From assembly GCA_015655565.1 (NCBI GenBank), contig JAATEU010000043.1, forward strand, positions 1 through 6,167: 6,167 nucleotides of DNA, written 5' to 3'. Numbering within the stretch: position 1 is the first letter of the stretch; the number at the start of each line of letters is the position of its first letter. The DNA is from Clostridiales bacterium (GTDB taxonomy: Bacteria > Bacillota > Clostridia > Lachnospirales > Lachnospiraceae). A model generated the notes under the pieces. It did no database searches and was not told where the DNA came from. It was given only the letters and a program-made list of their open reading frames with translations. Shown piece by piece: positions 1 through 5,430 of the stretch. The translations under genes were made by a program, and so were the position numbers.

Positions 1-487
1 TCTTTTAATTTATTTAAATTTTCATTTGCTTTATTTAAGTCCTCCATGGTTTTCTCCTCCTTGAAATTAATTTTTGTAACTGTCAGTGCATCAACAATTT
101 TAAGTATCGCCGTGTCGGCCAGTAAATCAAGCTTTGCCTTTTCGGATACCGCATTCCCAAGCTTTTCGATAAAACTTCCTAAAATCGACTAATGGTGGAC
201 AGCGCCGTCATTTCATCGTCGATTTCTGCGATACTTTTCCGGAAAACCTCGATTGCTGTCACCGAATCTTCATTTTGTAATATCTCTGCGATTTGCTTAA
301 GGGGAATACGAAGCTTCCTCAGAATAATAATCTGCTGCAGCCGCAAAACGGCCTTCTCTTCATAAGTACGGTATGCGTAGTTTTCCTTCTTCACACTGGG
401 TAAAAGTCCGATTTGCTCATAATAACGAAGCGTTCTGGTAGAAACATTGAACGCTTTTGATATTTGACTGATTGTCTGTATTTCCAT
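1..487 (-). pseudogene. MerR-family transcriptional regulator, frameshifted and cut by the window edge
   Basis: A DNA-binding regulator of the MerR family, probably with a GyrI-like ligand-binding domain beyond the window edge. From the ATG at 485-487 the first 102 residues show the winged helix-turn-helix: an N-terminal HTH (residues 3-22), the hallmark TLRYYEQIGLLP at 19-30, YRTYEE at 39-44, then the start of the dimerisation helix. Reading stops at a TAG at 179-181. In the -1 frame the protein clearly continues (LGSFIEKLGN..., then KINFKEEKTMEDLNKANENL) with no stop to the window edge. The break lies at 179-188; one extra T in the coding-strand T4 run would restore a single frame (R-F-L-G-S-F). 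A good ribosome site (AAAGGAG) precedes the start. The gene may be truly inactivated, or the deletion may be a sequencing error. I remember the KINFKEEKTM type of linker as continuous with the HTH part in related Clostridia proteins. Confidence 0.8.
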
Positions 488-533
488 TTCACTTCTCCTT
501 TCCTATTCTCCTGCACGTATCAGGCTCATAAAA

Positions 534-564
534 AGTATACCGTGTGACGCGACGTTAAAGTCAA
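534..564 (-). promoter_or_regulatory. Promoter of the merR-type gene with 19-bp spacer and operator dyad
   Basis: On the minus strand, -35 TTGACT (559-564) and -10 TATACT (534-539) are separated by exactly 19 bp. Ordinary SigA promoters have 17 bp; an overlong 19-20 bp spacer is the signature of promoters that MerR proteins activate by untwisting DNA. The spacer holds an imperfect dyad, TAACG-TCG-CGTCA (545-557). The start site would be near 527, giving a leader of about 40 nt before the MerR ATG. This implies autoregulation. Confidence 0.7.
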
Positions 565-574
565 GGGGAGGGAT

Positions 575-603
575 AAAAAATAAACAATCTCAAGCAATTG
601 TCT
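575..603 (-). terminator. Possible weak intrinsic terminator upstream of the merR promoter
   Basis: Read on the minus strand, AGACAAT (597-603) pairs with ATTGTTT (582-588), seven pairs including one G-U, around an 8-nt loop. One A and then six U residues (575-580) follow. The stem is AT-rich and weak. It would end a transcript from the minus-strand promoter at 793-821 just before the merR promoter. Confidence 0.35.
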
Positions 604-646
604 TTATTTTTGTTTAAGTTGTTTATTCATTTTTACACACATCGCA

Positions 647-672
647 TATCACATCTGCCTGCCGATGTGATA
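647..672. repeat. Perfect 9-bp inverted repeat (hairpin or operator)
   Basis: TATCACATC (647-655) and GATGTGATA (664-672) are perfect reverse complements around an 8-base spacer. No U-tract follows on either strand, so it is not a simple terminator. It could be a dimeric regulator's binding site, or a stem in the proposed minus-strand transcript. The half-sites contain TGTGA but in the opposite orientation to a CRP site. Confidence 0.6.
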
Positions 673-792
673 CTGCCATAAATAGATACGGTTGAAAGAA
701 TTACTAAGTGGCATCCTTTCTCAATTTATTTTTTCTTTCAGCCTTTTCTGTTCCGGTTATTATAATTCGTCATTAACCTTTCCATACCTATT

Positions 793-821
793 ATTATAGC
801 ATGACTTACATTTTCTAACAA
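793..821 (-). promoter_or_regulatory. Minus-strand SigA-type promoter with extended -10
   Basis: On the minus strand, TTGTTA (816-821) and a perfect TATAAT (793-798) are separated by 17 bp. TG one base upstream of the -10 makes it an extended -10 element. Transcription would start near 786 and run toward merR. No clear gene lies immediately downstream. Confidence 0.5.
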
Positions 822-1009
822 TCAGATATGCTTATTTTTTATAAACCTAATGAAATCCCGCAGCACTAAAACCGATATAATGGCCGGGCTTACTGCCATT
901 GTCGCATTAAACGCTGCTTTATTCATAATCCCCGGTCCTATAATTCCGATGACCTTAGAATCCTCCCTGGGAAAATCGGAACTATAAAAGAAAATAGACC
1001 GGAAAATAA
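822..1009 (-). pseudogene. Possible remnant of a membrane-protein gene (strand uncertain)
   Basis: On the minus strand a frame is open from about 1009 to a TGA at 822-824. It reads like the end of a membrane protein: SSDFPREDSKVIGIIGPGIM, a hydrophobic stretch rich in A, V, I and L, then a basic tail RDFIRFIKNKHI. The first ATG (924-926) would give only 34 residues. On the plus strand the same DNA has a 45-codon frame (850-987), MKSRSTKTDIMAGLTAIVAL and onward, which resembles a permease N-terminus but has no ribosome site. Hydrophobic coding sequence often gives a hydrophobic antisense frame, so at most one is real. I do not recognise the family. It may be a decayed gene fragment or chance. 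Confidence 0.2.
932..1002 (-). repeat. Nested inverted repeat, better paired as minus-strand RNA
   Basis: Outer arms CCGGTC (932-937) and GACCGG (997-1002) are perfect complements. Inside them, 938-950 pairs with 975-987 over 13 positions, including the perfect heptamers TTCCGAT and ATCGGAA. The two mismatches (938/987 and 943/982) are C-A and A-C on the plus strand but become G-U pairs in minus-strand RNA, giving an unbroken 13-bp helix there. A 9-base bulge (988-996) separates the two helices, and the apical loop is 24 bases. No U-tract is present. Confidence 0.45.
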
Positions 1010-1026
1010 ACTAAAGCAGGATAACC

Positions 1027-1055
1027 TGGACACTTCTTAATAAGTCATGTACAAT
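1027..1055 (+). promoter_or_regulatory. Promoter of the LysR-family gene, with a dyad in the spacer
   Basis: TGGACA (1027-1032) and TACAAT (1050-1055) each match the SigA consensus at five of six bases and have the ideal 17-bp spacing. Transcription would start near 1062, giving a leader of about 85 nt before the ATG at 1147. A near-perfect 14-bp palindrome, ACTTCTTAATAAGT (1032-1045, 12 of 14 symmetric), lies within the promoter and could be an operator for autoregulation. Confidence 0.55.
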
Positions 1056-1146
1056 AGAATCATGATATTGCAAGAATAAGCCTTATGAAACTTAGAACAA
1101 AAGCCACACAGCATCTATTGTATATAGGATAATGAGGAAAGTTGCC

Positions 1147-2043
1147 ATGTTAAATCGTAAAATACTTTTTTTTATAAGCATAGCTGAAAACGGAAGTTTT
1201 TCAGGCGCTGCAAAAAAGTTTTATTTATCCCAATCTGCAATCAGCCAGCAAATCTTCCAACTTGAAGAGGAATTGGGGGTACAATTACTGGACCGCAGCG
1301 GATACCGCCCTGTTTTAACGGAAGCCGGAAGATATTATTATCAGGAATGCAAGAAGTTAATCAATATTTATGAGGTCATTAAAGCAAAGATAAAAGAAAT
1401 TGAAAAAAATGGTCAGAGGGTTTTGAAAATAGGTATAACAGGGCCAATGGAAAAAAAGCATTTGCCCCAAATAATTAATCAATATAAAAAGCAATATCCT
1501 GATATCCGCATTAATGTTAAAAAAATAACCTTTGAAAACGGTGTGAATCAAATTGAAAATGGTACTCTGGACGTAGCTTTTGGAATAACAAATGATTTTA
1601 AGGGAAAAAATAATATCTGTATGGTAAATCTGTTAAAACACAAAATATGTGCGGTTTGCTCAAAGGAGCACCCCTGGGCCGGCAGAACGTCTATCAACAG
1701 TTCGGAAATTGCAGGTCAGCCGGTCATATCATTTTCAAAGAAAATAGGGAATAATTTTTATTTAGATTTTATGGAGTCCTTTAAAAAGGACGGCATAACA
1801 CCTGATATTGTTCAGAAAGTGGACGAGCTTGAGGAATTATTGCTGGCCGTTAAAATTAATCAGGGTATCGCCCTGGTATCAAGAGAGGTTATAACGGCAG
1901 AAGATGATGTATGTCTGCTTGATATAGACAATACACATCATCATGCAGATTTTTGCTTAGGCTATTTAAAGAAGAACAATAAAGACTATCTGAAGGCTTT
2001 TATAAATGAAACGGCCGGCTATTTTAACAACTTAAGATTATAA
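1147..2043 (+). CDS. LysR-family transcriptional regulator
   Basis: A 298-residue LysR-type regulator, normal length for the family. The N-terminal winged HTH covers residues 1-60: FISIAENGSFSGAAKKFYLSQSAISQQI, then LEEELGVQLLDR and LTEAG, all family hallmarks. A linker helix (about 62-88) leads to the two-lobed effector-binding domain (92-290), with KIGITGPMEKKHLPQII, GTLDVAFGI and GIALVSREV in the expected places. An upstream ATG at 1132 would add five residues, but it has only two bases after its AGGA. The ATG at 1147 has GAGG nine bases upstream and puts the protein at the usual LysR start, so I prefer it. The ligand is unknown. It lies 105 bp upstream of an oxidoreductase on the same strand, a plausible target, with a terminator between. 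Residue letters are seen; control of the neighbour is inference. Confidence 0.92.
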   Translation: MLNRKILFFISIAENGSFSGAAKKFYLSQSAISQQIFQLEEELGVQLLDRSGYRPVLTEAGRYYYQECKKLINIYEVIKAKIKEIEKNGQRVLKIGITGPMEKKHLPQIINQYKKQYPDIRINVKKITFENGVNQIENGTLDVAFGITNDFKGKNNICMVNLLKHKICAVCSKEHPWAGRTSINSSEIAGQPVISFSKKIGNNFYLDFMESFKKDGITPDIVQKVDELEELLLAVKINQGIALVSREVITAEDDVCLLDIDNTHHHADFCLGYLKKNNKDYLKAFINETAGYFNNLRL

Positions 2044-2084
2044 GAAAAAGTTATTATCTTTATAAGAAACAGCCGGCTTTTTTT
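2014..2084 (+). terminator. Terminator that starts inside the LysR coding end
   Basis: GCCGGCT (2014-2020, within the last codons of the LysR gene) pairs perfectly with AGCCGGC (2071-2077), followed by seven T residues (2078-2084). The enclosed segment forms its own helix, AAGATTATAA (2034-2043) with TTATTATCTT (2051-2060), nine of ten pairs, with a 7-base loop. The stop codon is inside the structure. The inner and outer helices together fit a two-stem intrinsic terminator that separates the LysR gene from the oxidoreductase. Confidence 0.6.
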
Positions 2085-2120
2085 CCAGGCAATGATGCGT
2101 TAAAATAAGTATATCATCAA

Positions 2121-2136
2121 TGTTAAAAAATTAACA
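2121..2136 (+). repeat. AT-rich inverted repeat abutting the oxidoreductase ribosome site
   Basis: TGTTAA (2121-2126) and TTAACA (2131-2136) are perfect complements around AAAA. The last base is also the first base of the AGGAGG ribosome site (2136-2141). It could be an operator half-site pair or a weak RNA hairpin that affects translation. No convincing -35 and -10 pair is visible in 2085-2135, which would fit activator-dependent transcription. Confidence 0.35.
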
Positions 2137-2148
2137 GGAGGAAGTGCT

Positions 2149-3081
2149 ATGTCAAAAATAATCGTTACAGGTGTAGATGGTAATTTTGGTGCTCATGTAG
2201 TAGAAACCATAACTAAATTAGTAAATAAAGAAAATCTTATTTTAACCTGCCCTTTTGAAAAAGGGTTGGAAGGTTATGCAAAGGAAGGCTTTGATACACG
2301 GCTTGCAAACTTCAATCACCGGGAAGGTTTAGAAAAAGCTTTTAAAGGGGGAGAGGTTATTTTAATTATTTCCGCTCCTTTTGTAGGAAGCAAACGGCAA
2401 AATGCACATAAAAATGCCATTGATGCGGCAAAAGCGGACGGTGTAAAAAAAGTAATATACACATCACTTGTAAATGCAAGGGATTCGGAAAATCCAAGTA
2501 TTGAAAAGATTGACCATGCTTATACGGAAGAGTACGCAGAGAGCCTTGGAATGGATTATATCTTTTTAAGAAACTCCCAATATGCAGAAGCAATGATTAC
2601 CAGTTATTTAACTTCCAGCGGAGTAATGTCAAGCTGCCAGGGTGATGGAAAAATGTCCTATATTTCCCGCAGGGACTGTGCAATTGCCGCCGCATACGCC
2701 TTAACAAAAGACAATATCCATAAAGCAATTCTAAACATTAACGGTCCGGAATCCCTGACTTTAGCAGAATTCGTGGAAATCGGAAACCGTGAGACAGGCA
2801 TGAATGTAACCATTAAAGACGTTCCGGAAGAAGCGGTATATGCATTTTTTGATTCGATCGGAGTCCCAAGAAATACGGAAGGTGAATTCCAAAAAGGCTC
2901 TCCGGCACCTTATTCCAGCGACGGGATGGTAACCTTTGCCCGTGCAATCCGCTTGGATAAAATGAGCGCTTTTACGGATGACTTTGAAAAGCTGACGAGC
3001 TTTAAACCAAGAACCGTTGCACATATGTTCGCGAATTATAACGACTATCAGGTTGGCCAAAGAAATTCCGTGGATAATTAA
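2149..3081 (+). CDS. NmrA/QOR2-like NAD(P)-binding oxidoreductase (atypical SDR)
   Basis: A 310-residue cytoplasmic protein of the atypical short-chain dehydrogenase group (NmrA-like, near NAD(P)H:quinone oxidoreductase 2). The Rossmann dinucleotide motif GVDGNFG (residues 8-14, GxxGxxG) follows the first strand SKIIVTG. Further family marks are the strand VILIISAP (70-77), VKKVIYTSLVNA (99-110) and DYIFLRNSQYAEAM (136-149), which parallel QOR2. The classical YxxxK catalytic pair is absent, as expected in this group, so the reaction cannot be named; quinone or another electrophile reduction, or a redox-sensing role without catalysis, are all possible. AGGAGG seven bases upstream of the ATG fixes the start. 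It follows the LysR gene on the same strand. I am sure of the family and unsure of the substrate. Confidence 0.9.
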   Translation: MSKIIVTGVDGNFGAHVVETITKLVNKENLILTCPFEKGLEGYAKEGFDTRLANFNHREGLEKAFKGGEVILIISAPFVGSKRQNAHKNAIDAAKADGVKKVIYTSLVNARDSENPSIEKIDHAYTEEYAESLGMDYIFLRNSQYAEAMITSYLTSSGVMSSCQGDGKMSYISRRDCAIAAAYALTKDNIHKAILNINGPESLTLAEFVEIGNRETGMNVTIKDVPEEAVYAFFDSIGVPRNTEGEFQKGSPAPYSSDGMVTFARAIRLDKMSAFTDDFEKLTSFKPRTVAHMFANYNDYQVGQRNSVDN

Positions 3082-3115
3082 ACTGCTGCCGCTATCTTTC
3101 AAGGAACCAAGGATA

Positions 3116-3135
3116 CCGGAGAATGCAATTCCCGG
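3116..3135. repeat. Stable hairpin after the oxidoreductase gene, no U-tract
   Basis: CCGG-A-GAAT (3116-3124) pairs with ATTCCCGG (3128-3135) around a GCA loop, with a single bulged A. It lies 34 bases after the oxidoreductase stop. No T-run follows on either strand, so it is not an intrinsic terminator; it might protect the mRNA 3' end. I see no clear plus-strand terminator in 3082-3229. Confidence 0.35.
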
Positions 3136-3192
3136 CAAAATGAATTCATCAAAAAATATTACGTTTGCTATATTTTACCTAGGATAAGACGG

Positions 3193-3209
3193 AAAAATCC
3201 CTTGGGATT
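3193..3209 (-). terminator. Weak intrinsic terminator of the PTS operon
   Basis: On the minus strand AATCCC (3204-3209) and GGGATT (3196-3201) form a short stem, followed by UUU (3193-3195) that extends the UU of the stem. It begins 21 bases after the EIIB stop codon, the expected place. Stem and U-tract are both short, so termination may be leaky. Confidence 0.4.
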
Positions 3210-3229
3210 CCCACCTTACTTCAAAATAA

Positions 3230-3532
3230 TTATTCACCCAGCACTTTATGAACCATTGCAATTACTCCCTTGCCATCCATCATACCATACTGCCTCATAT
3301 CAATTATTTCGACGGGCTTGCCCGGCAGTTCCGCTTTCACTTTATTAAGATTGTAACGTACCTGCGGTCCTAAAAGAACAATATCCGCTCCAGGACCCTG
3401 CGTCTTCAATTCGTTCAAACTGTAAGCGGCAATCCTGCACTCAAAACCTTCATCGGCTGCAGCTTTTTCCATTTTTGTAACCAAAAGACTGGTCGACATA
3501 CCGGCCGCACAGAATAATACTATATTTTTCAT
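3230..3532 (-). CDS. PTS lactose/cellobiose-family EIIB component
   Basis: A 100-residue cytoplasmic phosphocarrier of the lactose/cellobiose/chitobiose PTS. It takes phosphate from EIIA onto a cysteine and passes it to the sugar bound by EIIC. The N-terminus KNIVLFCAAGMSTSLLV carries the phospho-accepting Cys8 and the C-x-x-G-x-S-T-S phosphate-binding loop of the CelA/ChbB family. Further on, ADIVLLGPQVRY (about 49-60) and PVEIIDMRQYGMMDG are also typical. Length is normal. A strong AAGGAGG lies 8 bases upstream, and the gap to EIIA is 21 bases. It is the last gene before a terminator. Family certain; sugar not deducible from this sequence alone. Confidence 0.95.
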   Translation of the reverse strand: MKNIVLFCAAGMSTSLLVTKMEKAAADEGFECRIAAYSLNELKTQGPGADIVLLGPQVRYNLNKVKAELPGKPVEIIDMRQYGMMDGKGVIAMVHKVLGE

Positions 3533-3553
3533 GCCCTGGTCCTCCTTATATCA

Positions 3554-3877
3554 TTATTGCATCTTCTTATACAGGTCAATAATTTCCAGTGCCATTTCTT
3601 TTACGACTATGGCATTCATCAAATGATCCTGTGCATGAACCATTAACAGCATAACCTGCACATGTTCTCCCCTGATTTCTTTCTGAAACAATTCCGTCTG
3701 TATATTGTGGGCTTCTGCCAGTGCCTCCTCACATTCTTCCATCAAGGTACCGCCCTTATTAAAATCTCCCGCCTTTGCAGCCTGAATCGCTTCCATAGCT
3801 AAACTTCTTGCATTTCCACCTGAAACTATGAGACCCATAACAACTTCTTCATATTTCTCATCATTAAAATCTGACAT
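3554..3877 (-). CDS. PTS lactose/cellobiose-family EIIA component
   Basis: A 107-residue helical phosphocarrier of the LacF/ChbA family. It accepts phosphate from HPr and passes it to EIIB; the family works as a trimer. The signature VHAQDHLM is present: His81 matches the phosphorylated histidine of lactococcal EIIA-Lac (His78), and Asp84 matches the metal-binding Asp81 of that protein. The N-terminal helix contains VMGLIVSGGNARSLAMEAI, also typical. The ribosome site AAGGAG (3885-3890) overlaps the stop codon of the sulfatase, and the gap is only 11 bases, so EIIA and the sulfatase are translationally coupled. This supports a shared function. Confidence 0.95.
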   Translation of the reverse strand: MSDFNDEKYEEVVMGLIVSGGNARSLAMEAIQAAKAGDFNKGGTLMEECEEALAEAHNIQTELFQKEIRGEHVQVMLLMVHAQDHLMNAIVVKEMALEIIDLYKKMQ

Positions 3878-3888
3878 TTTTAAACTCC

Positions 3889-5376
3889 TTATCTCTTATC
3901 CATCTGCTGCGGTACATAATCGCCTGTTTCCATAAAGTACTCCAGCATACGCTGCTTCATTTGCAATATCGTTTCCTGGTACGCAGGATTATGGATTAGG
4001 TTATTCGTTTCCATGGGATCTGTTTCAAGATTATACAATTCATTATTTTCATATAAGCGCATTGTAAATTTCATATTACCCATTCGTATCATCGCCGCTT
4101 TTGTGTGGGCAGGACCTTCTTCATGTTGGGTAGATACCCTTGGCCAATACACTGATTCCGGACCGTGCTCCGGTTCCATTGCCTGGGGCTCTCCGTGCAA
4201 TCTTCCACCTTCGCAGAACACGGCATCTTTATGGCCGGTACTGCCTGCTATTACGTCCAGCAGCGATTTGCCAAACTGTTTATACCCCAACTCTACTCCT
4301 GCCATATGGGCAATTGTTGCAGGAAGATCCAGCAATTCTGCCAATACCTCTGAAATACCCGGCTTGACCTTAAATTGCGTGGCGGGCTTGATCAAAAGAG
4401 GTACATTGCTTAATGTATCTTCAAAACTATTCTGGCATTTCTCGGCAATGCCATAATCACCGGTATAATCCCCATGATCGGAAAAAACAAAAATGCTGGT
4501 GTCATCATAAAACCCTTTTTCCTTTAATTTATCTGACAGCATTCCAAACTGGTAATCAAATCGTGAAGTCATGGCCAGATAAACTCCGCGCATTTCATTA
4601 TATTGGGCTTCCGTCCAGTCCTTCATATCCTGCTTCTCACGAATGGAGGTCAGTATACTTGCCCGATTCTTTAATGTCTCAATATCCGGCCTCCTTGGAG
4701 GAAGAGCATTCCTGTCAATGCTTGAAAACCATGGCTCCTCACACCCGTACGGCGGATGGGGAAACATGAGCGTACAGTATAAAAAGAAAGGCTTCGCATC
4801 CGGCTCCTTGCTTCGGCTTTCTATATAGCCCAGAGCACTCATAATGCAGTTCCAGTCAAAGGTATTTTTCTGTTCTTTCACATCAAGCTTACCGATATAA
4901 AATGAGTATTTCTGACTCTTTTCTTTCATTATCTCCGGAATTTCCGATGATTTCGATGATTTAGGGAATTTCATGCCCTCATTTTTAACATGGCTCTTCA
5001 CTGTCTGTTCAAAACCATCAAAGAACATATCGCAGTAATCCATTTTGCTCCTTGCACCGGGCACCACATCATTGCGTCCGATCCAGACTACCTCATAACC
5101 ATTCTCTTTCATTACCCTCAGAATATTGGGTTCCTCCTTTTTCTGCAGATAATGCATGGTCCTGTGTCCGGTGGTGTGGGGATACAGCCCGGTCAGGAAA
5201 CTGCATCTGGACGGGACACAGACTGGATTCTGGCAATATGCATTGCAAAACGAAACACCTTCTTTTGCCAATGCGTCCAAATTTGGTGTGATGGAAGCCT
5301 TATTCCCCATGTGTGCCATGGAATCGCAGCGCATTTGATCCGCCACATACCATAAAATATTCGGCTTTTTATTCAT
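3889..5376 (-). CDS. Cytoplasmic S1-type sulfatase within the PTS operon
   Basis: A 495-residue type I sulfatase that should hydrolyse sulfate esters. From the preferred start (ATG 5374-5376), metal-binding ADQMRCD is at residues 12-18. The formylglycine motif CVPSRCSFLTG starts at Cys53 and fits C-x-P-S-R-x4-T-G exactly. PHTTGH follows at 66-71, MFPHPPY at 204-210, the second metal site FSDHGDYTGDYG at 298-309, and Lys313 after it. The C-terminal ELYNLETDPMETNNL is typical. The Cys form needs oxidation by an anaerobic sulfatase-maturating radical SAM enzyme, which is not in this window. No signal peptide or lipobox is present, so it is likely cytoplasmic. The upstream ATG at 5389-5391 has no ribosome site; GGAGA eight bases before 5376 overlaps that first ATG's codons. 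It lies between EIIC (54 bases upstream) and EIIA (11 bases downstream). Substrate not identifiable. Confidence 0.93.
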   Translation of the reverse strand: MNKKPNILWYVADQMRCDSMAHMGNKASITPNLDALAKEGVSFCNAYCQNPVCVPSRCSFLTGLYPHTTGHRTMHYLQKKEEPNILRVMKENGYEVVWIGRNDVVPGARSKMDYCDMFFDGFEQTVKSHVKNEGMKFPKSSKSSEIPEIMKEKSQKYSFYIGKLDVKEQKNTFDWNCIMSALGYIESRSKEPDAKPFFLYCTLMFPHPPYGCEEPWFSSIDRNALPPRRPDIETLKNRASILTSIREKQDMKDWTEAQYNEMRGVYLAMTSRFDYQFGMLSDKLKEKGFYDDTSIFVFSDHGDYTGDYGIAEKCQNSFEDTLSNVPLLIKPATQFKVKPGISEVLAELLDLPATIAHMAGVELGYKQFGKSLLDVIAGSTGHKDAVFCEGGRLHGEPQAMEPEHGPESVYWPRVSTQHEEGPAHTKAAMIRMGNMKFTMRLYENNELYNLETDPMETNNLIHNPAYQETILQMKQRMLEYFMETGDYVPQQMDKR

Positions 5377-5430
5377 ATTACTTTTCTCCATTCTAATTCA
5401 GTAAAACATAGTTTCCTAATACTTTCATAT

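Larger units (their letters stand above)
575..786 (-). ncRNA. Candidate orphan short transcript of about 210 nt
   Basis: This stretch is bounded by a good minus-strand promoter (793-821) and a weak U-tract terminator (575-603) and contains no recognisable gene. It holds a 9-bp perfect hairpin (647-672) and an open frame of 21 codons at 649-714, starting MPLSNSFNRIYLW, preceded by GAGAAAGG that runs straight into the ATG. I recognise no RNA family; I found no T-box, purine, GEMM or M-box landmarks. It could be a small RNA, a small peptide mRNA or the leftover leader of a lost gene. The call rests only on promoter, hairpin and terminator being arranged in order. Confidence 0.25.

Noticed and set aside
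177..190. Programmed -1 ribosomal frameshifting in the merR-type gene
   Set aside because: The zero-frame codons CGA TTT TAG do not form an X-XXY-YYZ slippery site, and slipping would put Phe-tRNA on ATT. A simple deletion explains it better.
647..672. CRP/FNR binding site
   Set aside because: The TGTGA and TCACA half-sites are inverted relative to a CRP site and the spacer is 8 bases.
1357..1551. Minus-strand 64-codon frame inside the LysR gene
   Set aside because: Rich in Phe, Ile and Asn, the usual antisense of Lys- and Asn-rich coding sequence; no ribosome site.
2761..3138. Minus-strand 125-codon frame opposite the oxidoreductase gene end
   Set aside because: It lies almost wholly antisense to a clear coding region, has no ribosome site and no recognisable domain. 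Its start MPGIAFSGILGSLKDSGSSL looks protein-like, but a stop lies just upstream in frame and nothing supports it.
3140..3149. Perfect 10-bp palindrome ATGAATTCAT
   Set aside because: Short AT-rich palindromes are common by chance, and there is no promoter or other structure here to give it a role.
4013..4456. Plus-strand 147-codon frame and smaller frames across 4140-5355
   Set aside because: All are antisense to the sulfatase, whose motifs are complete; they have no ribosome sites and are rich in Cys, Ser, Pro and His as expected of shadow frames.
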